This document shows positions 1 through 9,542 of a stretch of DNA of 52,340 bases, piece after piece. The notes below the pieces were generated by a model. That model searched no databases and was not told the DNA's origin. It worked only from the letters and a program-made list of their open reading frames with translations. Every line of letters starts with the position of its first letter. Within the stretch, counting starts at the first letter, position 1. Where the stretch lies: positions 159,000 through 211,339 of the forward strand of contig BFEA01000609.1 in assembly GCA_003427395.1 (NCBI GenBank). Direction: 5' to 3'. Made by a program: the position numbers and the translations under genes. The DNA comes from Chara braunii. Taxonomy: Eukaryota; Streptophyta; Charophyceae; Charales; Characeae.

Positions 1-745
1 GACGTAGATAGATGGGGGAGAGGGAGTGCCTTCGTTTGCATGGTCGGGCCGCGGCGTGGGGGACGTACCCACTCCACGCATCGATCCGAACATGCAAACG
101 TGGCTACCCAATGTAGGCAGGGGGGGGGGGGAGGAAGAAACGAGGCGGAAAAAAGAAGAAGCAAGAAACAAAAAAATACATTTACAAAAGTATGCGCCAA
201 AAATTACAGTTGCAAAAAAGGGATTGAGGCGCCAATCAATCAAGGTTCCGGCGCAGCAGCAAGAAAGAGTGCACGAACATGCAGAGCAGCGCCCCAGAAA
301 AACAGAAATTCCAAAATTCCTAAATTCCTAGCTAGCCTGCCGAAAAGGTCCGAAAAGAAAATCAAAATTCCGAAGACTGTATGGCTCCGACCAAGATTCG
401 AAAAGAAAATTCAAGAAAGAAATTCAAAAAGAGACACCGAAATTCCCGCGCGATGTCTGTGCGCCCAAGAGTCCGACAAAACGAAAGAAAAGAAGGGAAA
501 CGAAAGAAAAGAAGAGACGTCAATGTTTATTAATCGCGCACTCCGCATCCGACCAAGTTTTGTCCCCTTTTCCCCTGGTATTCCTGAATTGTCCCCAACT
601 GTCATCAGGGGCTCATGCGAGAACAAAGAAACAACAAAAAGGCAAGGACACACATGCAATTTTCCATCAACCCGTCCAATCGACGTGGGACCCCGCTTAG
701 CACTTCGCGCCGAAAGTCGCGCGTTACAGAAGCTAGTTCGTCACA
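1..745 (-). mobile_element. 3' LTR (U3 part) of minus-strand Ty3/gypsy element, cut by window edge
   Basis: This is a direct repeat of 10,153-10,864, so it is the U3 part of the 3' LTR of the element whose genes run leftward from 8.8 kb. The copies share nearly all positions, with scattered substitutions (many C/T) and two main indels: a GAAAG-rich stretch near 480-525 found only here, and about 11 bases found only in the right copy. Repeat identity stops at 745, the LTR terminus, which reads TGTGACG on the minus strand. The rest of the LTR lies beyond the window. Small ORFs in it are fortuitous. Confidence 0.9.
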
Positions 746-753
746 TATGTGAC
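738..753. repeat. Perfect 16-bp palindrome at the LTR/internal junction
   Basis: CGTCACATATGTGACG spans the inner edge of the 3' LTR. The LTR terminus supplies one half and the adjoining internal DNA the other. No purine-rich tract precedes the 3' LTR on the minus strand, so the usual plus-strand primer is not recognisable. Confidence 0.6.
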
Positions 754-790
754 GCCCAGGGGGTTCCAAAGATAAGCAAGCTCCTGCTTG

Positions 791-1555
791 CTAGCTGACG
801 TGTTGCTCATCTTCGATTGATTGGCCGTGGATGGCCGATCTTCTTTCCTCCCACATACCGTGCGAACGAGTGTGGAAGTCATGTTGCGCGGCCGTCGTAT
901 CCTGGTTGTCGTCATTCGTGGGGAAGATGGAAAGGAAGACAGGCGGAGGTGTTGATGGGGGATGAGTTGGGATAGGCGGGAAGAAGCGTTCCAGCTCGTC
1001 GTCCGTCTCCAGAAGGCTCCGATGATGGACGATTCTATGGAAGCGGGGGAATCGGCGGCCAGTAGTGGGGAGAGAAGCGAGGTAGTCGGGATAAAGAGTG
1101 GCGAAGGTTCTAAGAAGTGCCGCGCAAAAGCGATCGTGATCGGCGCATGCGGGGATTAACCCCGTGATGAGGCAATAAACCTCTACGGCGTTAATACGAC
1201 GCCATCCAATGCTGAAGAGAAGTACATGGAGAGGGAACTCGGGGGAAGCACGCCGGGAGGATGAGTGGGGATGGACTGTGACAGAGTGACGGATGGAGAA
1301 GTAATGACGGAAAGTGTCGCGGGGGAAGGGGTTGTGGGGGAAGACGGCAGGACGGGTGAGCTGGCGCAGGGTGAGGAAGTCATGGGGGCGGAGAGAGAGA
1401 GCCCGAAGATGAAGACCGATCGGCCTCATCTCGACGTGCTCGAAGTGGGGGACGGGCTGCGAGGGAGAGGGAGGCGGAGGGGGAGCGGCTTCGTCGCCGG
1501 CGTCGCGGTGGGGAAGGAGGCCGGCGAGCGGACAGCCCAGCCACCTGGGCCACAT
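791..1555 (-). CDS. Post-pol ORF4, unknown function
   Basis: This is an uninterrupted 254-codon frame between ORF3 and the 3' LTR, in element sense. The first part is Pro-rich; the middle holds a plausible globular stretch rich in Phe, Arg, His and Leu, and a second Pro-rich run follows. I see no signal peptide, membrane segment or known catalytic motif, so an envelope role is not supported. It may be a real accessory ORF of the element or the decayed end of ORF3. The start is the first codon of the open frame and an internal Met is equally possible. No family recognised. Confidence 0.4.
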   Translation of the reverse strand: MWPRWLGCPLAGLLPHRDAGDEAAPPPPPSPSQPVPHFEHVEMRPIGLHLRALSLRPHDFLTLRQLTRPAVFPHNPFPRDTFRHYFSIRHSVTVHPHSSSRRASPEFPLHVLLFSIGWRRINAVEVYCLITGLIPACADHDRFCAALLRTFATLYPDYLASLPTTGRRFPRFHRIVHHRSLLETDDELERFFPPIPTHPPSTPPPVFLSIFPTNDDNQDTTAAQHDFHTRSHGMWEERRSAIHGQSIEDEQHVS

Positions 1556-1637
1556 GGCCGTCGTCTGGCTGTGGTGGCTCCGGGTCGAGCGTTGGATCGT
1601 TGCTGATCAGAAGATCAGCAACCGGCGCAATTTCTAG

Positions 1638-2880
1638 CTAGGGATCCTCGTTGGCCTGCTCCTCGTCGTTGTCATCACCGCTCTCCTGCTCGCTGTCTTC
1701 TTCTTCTGCTTCTTCTTCGCTCTTCGTTTGCAGGAGCTCGTCTTCGTCTCCTTCTTGTTGTTGTGCCGGCTCCCCTTCGTCTTCGTTCAGATTCTCCTCC
1801 TCTTCCTCCGAACTTTCTTCCGCGAGCTCCTCGTGGATTATCTCCTCCACTTCGTCCTCGTACGGCGGTCTATAGAAAGCGGGATCCACGATGTCACGAG
1901 GATCCAAATAATCCAACCGTGAAGGCGGAATTCTCAATGGGAAGCCCTCCCGCAAGCTGACCACTGAAGATATGGCGACAGCGTGCGCGAGGTGACGTGG
2001 GGCACCAGGCGCGGGTCGACCTGGGAGACAATGCTAACGTCAAGATGGTCGGCCAGCTGCGCAATTGGGACAGTAAGCTCCTGGGTGAGAAGCCTCCAAC
2101 AGCCTGGACGCGCTGCCCCGAATAGAAAACCGAGAAGGTCCCCTTCTACTTCCATCCGCCACTCCGGAATCAAAAGGAGCTCCAATCGCTCAGACCGCGG
2201 ATAATTGTTCTCGTCCCTCGTCCACGTCACCCGTACTTCCACCAAACACAGTGAGAGTTCGATGAAGGCTCCGCGCCACGCGTCCCACTGAGAGGGATCG
2301 ATGAGGGGAACAACCAGAGGATCTATGCAAAAGGAGAGGTGGGGATGAAGATCGGACTGCCAAAAGGTGGGGAAGGAAGAAGGAAGCTCGAAAGTAGAGA
2401 TCGGGAAGGAACTCATCGGGGATGGAAGGGGATGAGAGGAGGTAATTGCGTCGGCGAGTCACGCCGATCCAGCCGAAGGCCGTTGTATTCGATCGCTCGG
2501 ATTGGTGCGATCACGTCCCCTTGGTGCGCCAGGATCTGGGTCCACTCGTTCTGAAGATTGTGCTCCCACAGAAGCAACGTCGCCTTGATTCTCGTGTGTC
2601 GGATGGGGGGGATCACCGTGAGATCCCCAGTGAAATTAACCACCACCGTTATCCGGCCGACGTCCACAGATGTTCGCTGCCGCAACCCGACAGCTTCGGC
2701 CAATATGATTGCGTCAGCCCTCCCGTCGACGTGGATCTCTGCTGCCGCGTAGACGCCCTTCGAGCAGAAGAATTGCGCAACCCGCTGAAGGTCCGGACTA
2801 AGACGAGGATGATGCACCTGCCGCAGTGTCTAACTCCCCCGTGCTACCAGCGCTTCTTCACTTAGAGCTCTCTCCTCCAT
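1638..2880 (-). pseudogene. Post-pol ORF3 of the Ty3/gypsy element (broken), acidic C-terminus
   Basis: An ATG at 2880 lies five bases after the integrase stop codon, in the place env takes in errantiviruses. The frame reads about 150 codons with one in-frame TAG near 2832 (CAG would restore the codon), then continues in a second frame (2416-1934) and a third (1964-1638), so at least two frameshifts are present. The C-terminal part begins with an LDPRDIVDPAFYRPPYEDE motif and becomes a run of Glu and Asp. No signal peptide, transmembrane helix or cleavage site is seen, so it is probably not an envelope protein. Function unknown; the acidic tail could mediate protein or chromatin contacts (inference). 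Confidence 0.5.
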
Positions 2881-2885
2881 AAAGC

Positions 2886-4527
2886 TCATGGCGATGGCGA
2901 GGGTGACGGCGGATCCGACAGAGATTGAGAAGGAGAAGGAGATGCATAGGAGATAGAGTCGTCGTCGGAAGAGGTTGATGGAGAAGGAGACGGAACAGAG
3001 GGAAGAAGACGGAGATAGGACACGTGGCGTGTGATCGGGCGAGCCGATCGACTGCCGGAAATCTTGGGAGCGAGGCGCACGGTGTCCACGCCGTTGGATC
3101 CGAGTTCAATCACCCGATACTGTCCGAAGAATCGTGGCGCTAGTTTACCCTGGCGCGCACATTTCCTTACCTGCACGATGTCCCCTAACTTATACTGGGT
3201 CCTGGGACCCGCATTCCCGTTCCGGGCCTCGTAACTCCGGACATGTCGGCCGTGGGCCAATTCGGTGAACCGTTGGCGCTTCCGGGCCAGTCTAGGTAGG
3301 GAACGCTCCATGAGTTCCAAGTGCCTTTTGGCTTTGTCCCGAGCGGTGGCCCTTGAGGGGCGTCGGTTGAGTCCTGATTCCTCTGGGAGGCTCGGTATCG
3401 ATACACACGCGACACTATTGGTCCGCACCTGGAAGGGGCTCAGGCCCGTCGATTCGTGGGGCGTGCCGCAAGGCCGTTTTTATCACCCTATTCGCGTTTT
3501 CCACTAATCCGTTAGACTGGGACATGTGCGGGGCCGTGTGCCGTATGGAGACGCCGTGTATGACCAGGTTCCTCTCGACTTCTCCTCTAAATTTGACCCC
3601 ATTGTCGGTCAGGATCTCCTCTGTGTCCTGGTGCATGCTCAGAAAATGGTTGACGTACCGCACGATTTCCGCGGCTTGTCGTGTGTTGCAGGGGTAGGCC
3701 TCGATCCACTGAGAAAAGTGATCGACGAAAACCAGCAGAATTGAACAGTCGCAACTATTCGGTCCAGGGGGCACCACTATATCAGTAGTATCCATACTAA
3801 CCCTCTGAAACGGCCTTTCGACCACAGTTGGGACTATCGACCTAGGCGGTTGGGTTGGGGCCTTGTTAGCAGCGCAGACCCGGCAGTGTTGGACGATGAA
3901 TTTAACGTCGTTTCGGATATTGGACCAGTACCATTGATTTCTGTCAATCGCAGCGTCGGTAATACGCACGGCAAAATGCGTCGTCGTTTCCTCGTGGGCG
4001 GTTCGTACCCAGTCGTACCGCATGAACGGGTGCGGAACTACTAACCATGCTCCACTGCCGTCCGTTTTACGCTTCTCTAACCGTCCATCCACCCATCGGT
4101 AATCCCGTGCTCTTTCATTGACCCTCCTCCGATCCTCCTTGGAGAAGGTTTCGAGGGAGTTGCCTACCACCGTGGCTATCAAGGCGACATCTGTCCAGAC
4201 TTCCGCTCTTCTAAACTTCTGGATTTTGTCGGGGCCTTCCGACGTGGCATCGAGGAATCGGGCTTCCGTCGGAATCTTGTCAGTGCAACATAAGGGACAG
4301 AACCAGGGTTTATCACTACTCGGATACTGTATGCACACACCGTGAGCACGTGCGACACATTTCCGACAATCTACCCATTCAACATATCCCGTCCCTTTTG
4401 GACACAAGTGGACGGAATAGACTCCAGAAATTGCCTCGCAGAAATAGCAAAATTTATTAGGAAGGGAGGCGAAAGAAGAGGATGGGGAAGAAAGAGAGGG
4501 AATCGGGACATTACCTCCGTCACCCAT
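2886..4527 (-). pseudogene. Integrase with N-terminal PHD finger (Ty3/gypsy pol C-terminal part)
   Basis: The 370-codon frame from 4527 starts with a C4HC3 PHD zinc finger: C27, C30, C54, C57, H62, C65, C77, C80, with WVDC before the third pair and WFCPLC at the end. An HHCC integrase zinc domain follows (HEETTTH ... CRVC), then the RNase H-fold core with Asp in MDTTDI, Asp in LTDNG and Glu in LVENANR. Near 3,420 the frame shifts by one base and 3428-2886 carries the GPY/F-type C-terminal domain (YKLGDIV ... RFFGQYRVIEL) and a Ser/Pro-rich tail. Integrase joins element cDNA to chromosomal DNA. PHD fingers usually read histone H3 tails, so target-site choice is an attractive inferred role. The PHD frame is offset from RNase H upstream, with a TGA nine bases before its ATG. 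Confidence 0.85.
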
Positions 4528-5870
4528 TGCCCTTCACCGGCTTCTTGCCACGTGGAATAACCGCAACTTCTCCTTTGGACCGTTGTTGATGTTCGGGTCC
4601 TTCCACGGTGTGATCTCTCCGCTTTTGGTACTTTACCGGGTCGGTGCAAACGTGTCAGTCCGTCAGCGTTGCCGTGTCTTTCCGTTTTTCGATGAACAAT
4701 GTCGAATTCATATTCTTGCAACCATACCGCCCACCGTCCGATCATGCCCCTGTAGTTGGTTAGCTTTTTCAGAGCCAACAGAGGTTCATGGTCGGTGACG
4801 AGCAGAAACTTCTAACCGTACAAATACGGATGGAAGTGTTGGATACCCCACACTACCGCATAGCATTCTCCTTGTGGCGTGGAATCGTTTCGTCGCTCGT
4901 CTGACACCGTCCGAGAAGCGTACTCAATGACATGCTCCTTCCCATCGTTTCCCTTCTGCGCCAGGATGGCTGAAATAGCCTCCGGCTGCCAGTCGGTGAT
5001 GAGAATAAACTGCCGAAAGGAGTCCGGCCGAATCAGAATCGGGGCTGTGACGAGAGCATCCTTCAGGGCCCCGAAGGCCTGGTCGCACTCGTCATCCCAA
5101 TGAAGGGGCTGTTCTTTTCACAGCAGGTTTGTCAGAGGCCTTGCTACAGCCGCGAACCCCTTGATGAACCGGCGGTAATACGAGGCCATGCCCAAAAAGG
5201 CTCGAACCTGCGTCAGCGAGGTCGGAACCGGGGCCTCTTTGACCGCCGCGACTTTTCGAGAGTCCAGCCGCAGGCCTCCAGATGTCACCACACACCCCAA
5301 GAACGAGATTTCCGGGAGGAAAAACTCGCTCTTCTCCAGCGCAATCTTGAAACATGCGTCTCTCAACGCACCCAACGTCTACTCGATGTGCTGCATGTGT
5401 CCGTGAAACGTGTCCGAGTACACCAGAATGTCATCCATGTACACAGTGACACAAAAGTTAATCATCCCCTGAGTCAGCCGCGTCTTATTGACGAAATTTA
5501 GAAAAGTCACGTTCATCGCCCGCTGAAATGTGGCAGGCGCATTGCAGATTCTCATCGGGCACCAAACCCACTGCCACGTGCCTTCAAACAAAACGAAGGC
5601 GGTCTTGGGACGATCTTCTTCTTTCACCAAGATATGATGAAACCCATGCCGAATGTCGAACTTGCTGAAGTAGTTAGCACACCCGATCGCATCAAGTAGA
5701 TCATCAATCCGGGGAAGGGGATACACATCTTTAATCGTGATATTATTTAACTTTCGATAATCGATGCAGATGCGGACTGACCCGTTCTTTTTAGGAACCA
5801 ACACAACTGGGAACGACCAGGGACCGGTGGCAGGCTCAATCCATCCGTTTGCCTCAAATTCCCTGATTCG
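4371..5870 (-). pseudogene. Reverse transcriptase and RNase H of Ty3/gypsy element
   Basis: The RT shows VPKKNGSVRICIDYRKLN, SKFDIRHGFH, ICNAPATFQR and the catalytic YMDD near 5435, then the thumb and connection (FLGMASYYRRFI). RNase H follows with ITDWQPEAISAIL and TDHEPLLALKKL. One continuous frame is interrupted only by TAG at 5381-5379, TGA at 5120-5118 and TAG at 4814-4812. Each becomes Gln or Arg by a single T-to-C change. The frame joins the protease part upstream across TAG 5873-5871 and runs to 4371, overlapping the PHD-integrase frame by about 150 bases in another phase. RT converts element RNA to cDNA; this copy cannot make a full protein. Confidence 0.9.
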
Positions 5871-7499
5871 CTACAGGGCCGTCTTGCGCTCTGTCAACGA
5901 GTATCGGTACGGCTTGCAGTGGATCGGGGAATGATTCCCGGTCTGAATCTCATGCTGAACGACCACGGATAATCCAATATCGGCATCGGACACGCTAATC
6001 GCCCCTTGATATTCTATTAAATTATCAGCGATCAACCGATGGATCTCATCAGGTACATACTGGGGCACATGCAATTCATACATCTGATCCAAAATCCGAA
6101 CGTTAACCTGCTTCGTGTGTATACGTCGAGTAGTGTCGGGCGGTGCAGATATAAAAGAGTGATCCGATCTCCAAGAAAACACAGTGGCCACCATCTGTGT
6201 TTCCTCCTCCCTGATCGTTGTATGACCTTCGGGGGTTATCCCGTCGTAGATGTCTCGCCAGGGCACGTTTTTGGGCGAGATTTTGATCCCGAATTCATCG
6301 GATCTTGCCTCGATGTGCTGAGGGGGTTCCAAAGAACCTGCTTTGACTCCCAAATGCAACAACTGAACTTCTTTGGCGGGTTGAAGCAGGGATCGAGGTA
6401 AGTCAGTGAGATCACAAAAGGAACGCTTGTCACTATATCGAAGGAGGAGGGGAGATACGCCTTCGTACAGGGTCTGAGGGGGTTCCAAGGAATCAACCAG
6501 CCTCGAAATCTGTACGAGGGGTTCTCCCATGATCAACATATGAGCATTTTGTGTGGTTAGATGCATGGTGTGCGCAATAGTGCGAGGCGGCAGGTAGTGA
6601 ATCTGCTGCCGTAATAACCGCGTAACGACTGGGTCGTCATCGTCGTCATTCCACGCGTCGTTCGATGATTGGCCTCCATCCACAAGTGCATTCCAAGAGA
6701 CCATGCGGAGCGCTCCCATTGTTTCCGGAGAAATTCGGGGTACTACCTTAACCATCGTTCGAAGAGTTAGTCTCATGGGTATTACATACGGCTTTCCCCC
6801 GGTATTCCGGAGAATGACGGATCGGCGTTCGAAGTCCAAATTAGCACGCAGTGCCACTAATGCAGGAAGCCCGAACAGAACGTCATACGTATTCACGTCC
6901 AGCACCACAACATCTCCTAAAGCATGCACTTTTCCCAATCGGAACGCGACATTCGTCATACGTCATACTGTCTTGATCTTTTCTTCGTCAACCGATATGA
7001 GCTGGTCCTTCTCGGTTAGCATAATCAAATCATTCTTCCTACCCGCTCTCTCGACTACTCGGAGTGATATCGCTAGGACAGTCGCTCCCAAATCTATGAT
7101 CGCACTATACCGCATTCCCCAGACTTCAATATCACATTCGGCTGACTTCCACGGAATCAAATTGATCCGAAAAAAGTGGTCATCTTTCTGTATTAATCCG
7201 ACTCGGATGGGATCAGGGGCGACGTCCGCCTTTTCCTCCGAAGGCGGTGCCTTCGCCTTCTGTTCTTTTGCGCGGGCAAGAGCGAATCGCTTCCGGTTCG
7301 CTTTGCAATGCTGCATCATGCGTTCGTTCGCCTGTTCCGAGATGGAGAGTAGGTGGCCGATTGGGAGAGGGATTCGATGATCCAGTGCTCGAGTGACCTC
7401 AAGGACATCGATTTCTCCTGTAACAAAGGTAGGGCCTCCCGTCTCCATTTCGCTCAATGGAGGCCGCCATTCTGAGACATCCCCGGACTCGAGTTCCGG
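5871..7499 (-). pseudogene. Aspartic protease and linker region of gag-pol
   Basis: In frame with gag upstream and RT downstream. A retropepsin-like core is seen around IIDLGATVLAIS, where the catalytic D-S/T-G triad reads D-L-G (7094-7086); TTG could derive from TCG by one C-to-T change. The next conserved piece (VVVLDVNTYDVLFGLPAL) matches the C-terminal half of Ty3/gypsy proteases. A long linker follows that leads to the RT N-terminus (VPQYVPDEIHRLI). TGA at 6965-6963 cuts the protease in two, and TAG at 5873-5871 separates the linker from RT. The retropepsin normally releases capsid and enzymes from the polyprotein; here both the active site and the frame are damaged. Confidence 0.75.
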
Positions 7500-8753
7500 T
7501 CAAACTGTCCCAATCATTCCCAGGCCCGGGTATCCTAGTGATACGTACTGCTCCAGCGGGATAAGCTCAGCTGCTTCCTCACTGGAAATCATCATTCCCG
7601 TACTTCCCCCCTGATCATCCATCACGGCTCCTACACGTCCTGGGCCGTTAGCTATGGGAGCTGCTGCAGCAGGCGCGATCCCGGCTCGGGGCTGCATGGC
7701 ACGATGGGGGCAATCTCGGGCCAAGTATCCCGGTTGATGACATGTAAAACAGGTGTTTGTCGCTGTCCCGGCTGGCCCCACTGCCACTTGTAGAGTAGCC
7801 ATGCCTCCCTGCATTGGTGCTCGCACCGCAATGGGTCGCATATTCCGCATCATAGCTTCTAATCGGGCGTTGTGTTCTCGCTGTTCCTTCTTGCTTTCTT
7901 GGATTAAACTAACCAATGTTTTAGTTAGCTCCAAGATAGCAGTAGACTCATTCGTTTTTGCGGGTGACTCGATGGTGGGTGGCGGTGGAGGTGGCCGAGT
8001 TACGGTTGGGGACGCCATTACCGGGATCTGCCTATCTACAGTCGCTCCATGGGGTGTGGTCCTCGGTGTTACCTGCTCTACATACGTAACGGGTCCGACT
8101 GCGAATCCCATGTTTTCGAATTTGTTTTGTAGTGCAGCCAGTTCCGCCCTTGCTTTCACAAGTTCGGACGAGTCTCCTTCTCTACCGTAATCCTCATTTT
8201 CTAAGAAGCTAGCTGCGAATTTCCGCTCAATCTCTTCGGCAGCGTCCATAATTTGTTGCAGCGTGTGATTAATGGGAGAGAAGTTTTTAGGCAGCTTCCC
8301 CCGAATCGTTCTGTTACGTAGTCCATCAATGAACAGGTCCCGGCCTACCTGCTCGCCTCGCTCAATCTTTACAAACATTCAATGAAATCTGTTCCGATAC
8401 TCGGTAATGGATTCGAGTGGTTTCTGGACTCGATCCTTGATCATATAGAGTGCTTGTTCGGGGTGAACATAATCGAAGTGGTTCATGAAATCCCGCTCGA
8501 ATGTGGGAAGATCCACCCATACATAAGTGTTATACCAATGATGGGCGTCTCCCCCCATCCACGCGGGGATGTTAATCTGAGCTTCATCGTTCGTATACCG
8601 CTGAGCTTGAAGCGTGGCCAACCATGCTCCGGCGAGATGATGTGTTGGGTCAAATAAATAAAGATCTGGTGGAGCCGCAGGGGTTCGTGCAGGCGGGTTA
8701 GGTGGTTGATTGGGGACGGTCGCCGCAGCGACTGCTGCAGCGGCCGCAGCCAT
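7500..8753 (-). pseudogene. Gag (capsid/nucleocapsid) of Ty3/gypsy element
   Basis: The first Met in the open frame is at 8753; the frame is open further upstream to about 8880 without an ATG. The N-terminus is Ala-rich. The capsid-like core begins at DLYLFDPTHHLAGAWLATLQ and ends in the retrotransposon gag motif (ERDFMNHFDYVHPEQA; EYRNRFH). TGA at 8381-8379 interrupts it. A Glu/Ala coiled stretch, a Pro-rich stretch and one zinc knuckle near 7740 follow. The knuckle reads C-x2-C-x4-Y-x4-C, with Tyr where His is expected. TGA at 7502-7500 ends this part. Gag packages element RNA. A closely related gag start occurs at 50,768. Confidence 0.85.
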
Positions 8754-8876
8754 GGCGCCTGCTCGCCTTGTAGCGGAGGTTCGGCTTCGTGTAGCTACAG
8801 GACTACGTCGACTTGTATTACCAGCTGGAGGGTGCCTACGTGGAGCCAAATCGCCTCGCCTTAGCCAGTATTGAGT

Positions 8877-9542
8877 CTACAGACCCTTATCGCTTAGCCA
8901 CGTGTTGGGCTCCGATACCAACCTCACGCCCGACGCGACTTCCTGATCGGAGTAGGGTGTGGGCCTGGAAGTGCAAAAGGGGTGTGCCAAGGATTTTTGG
9001 AAAATGGGGTTGGAGTCCCAGGTCGGAACTGAGATCTCCGGTTGATCGCCAGTTCTGGGGAGCCTGTCGGGGCGGTCTTTGGGGCTCACACCTGCGGAGC
9101 CCGCCACGTGGCGTGGGTTGGTGGGAACTAAGCCTAGGTGCCGAGGCTTCGGGGGTTCGGGTATGCGCACGCCGCCTGCAGCTTCGGCAGGGGTGGAGGG
9201 CCAATAAGGTGCTATGGAATTCCACGGTACTACTGTAAGCTGATGATAGGGGAGGAGGAGGTGGTATGGCGGGAAACTAGTGGCAACAAGGACGAAGCCG
9301 GGAGTTATGAAATATTGCGTGTTGTACGTGTTTGGGTAGTCGGGTCCCCGCGGGTCGCTTCGTACGGCGAGATGGAATTCCCTAGCGCAGAATCTATCGT
9401 TTTCTGTGAGGCAGGGGAATACCGGGTTCCTCAAATTTTCCCGTAACCAGAGTTGTTCTTCTTCCCAGATTTCTCGGTGCCCGAAATACGACTCGTAATC
9501 CTTGGAATTCCAAGATACGTCGGAACTCCGCGAGCTCGTCAT
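8877..9542 (-). CDS. LTR-embedded ORF, unknown family
   Basis: This frame lies inside the 5' LTR, in the same sense as gag-pol and between the TATA box and gag. From the ATG at 9542 it encodes about 220 residues. The core WLRENLRNPVFPCLTEN ... SDPRGPDYPNT ... ITPGFVLVATSFPPYHLLL ... LTVVPWNSIAPYWP is clearly related to the frame at 49,876-50,262 and, more distantly, to frames in LTRs A, B, E, F and G. The similarity includes conserved Pro, Trp and aromatic residues. The Cys pair seen in other copies (CxxC after the WP motif) is missing here. The last part, from IFQKSLAHP, reads through the conserved U5 block and over the LTR end, so the native stop may lie earlier. No known domain recognised. 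Confidence 0.55.
   Translation of the reverse strand: MTSSRSSDVSWNSKDYESYFGHREIWEEEQLWLRENLRNPVFPCLTENDRFCAREFHLAVRSDPRGPDYPNTYNTQYFITPGFVLVATSFPPYHLLLPYHQLTVVPWNSIAPYWPSTPAEAAGGVRIPEPPKPRHLGLVPTNPRHVAGSAGVSPKDRPDRLPRTGDQPEISVPTWDSNPIFQKSLAHPFCTSRPTPYSDQEVASGVRLVSEPNTWLSDKGL
8908..8920 (-). other. Primer-binding-site candidate (initiator Met tRNA type)
   Basis: The minus strand reads TGGTATCGGAGCC, which matches the plant initiator-tRNA-Met primer site (TGGTATCAGAGCC) except for one base. It lies just inside the 5' LTR, and 50,601-50,611 shows the same first 11 bases in the related plus-strand element. It could instead be the last bases of the LTR, because solo copies A, B, E and F have TTGA.CGTCACA at this place. 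Confidence 0.55.

Noticed and set aside
40-798. 252-codon plus-strand frame in the LTR
   Set aside because: It is antisense to the element, Lys/Arg-rich from A-rich DNA, and repeated only because the LTR is repeated.
1638-2880. Envelope protein
   Set aside because: The position fits, but there is no signal peptide, membrane helix or protease site.
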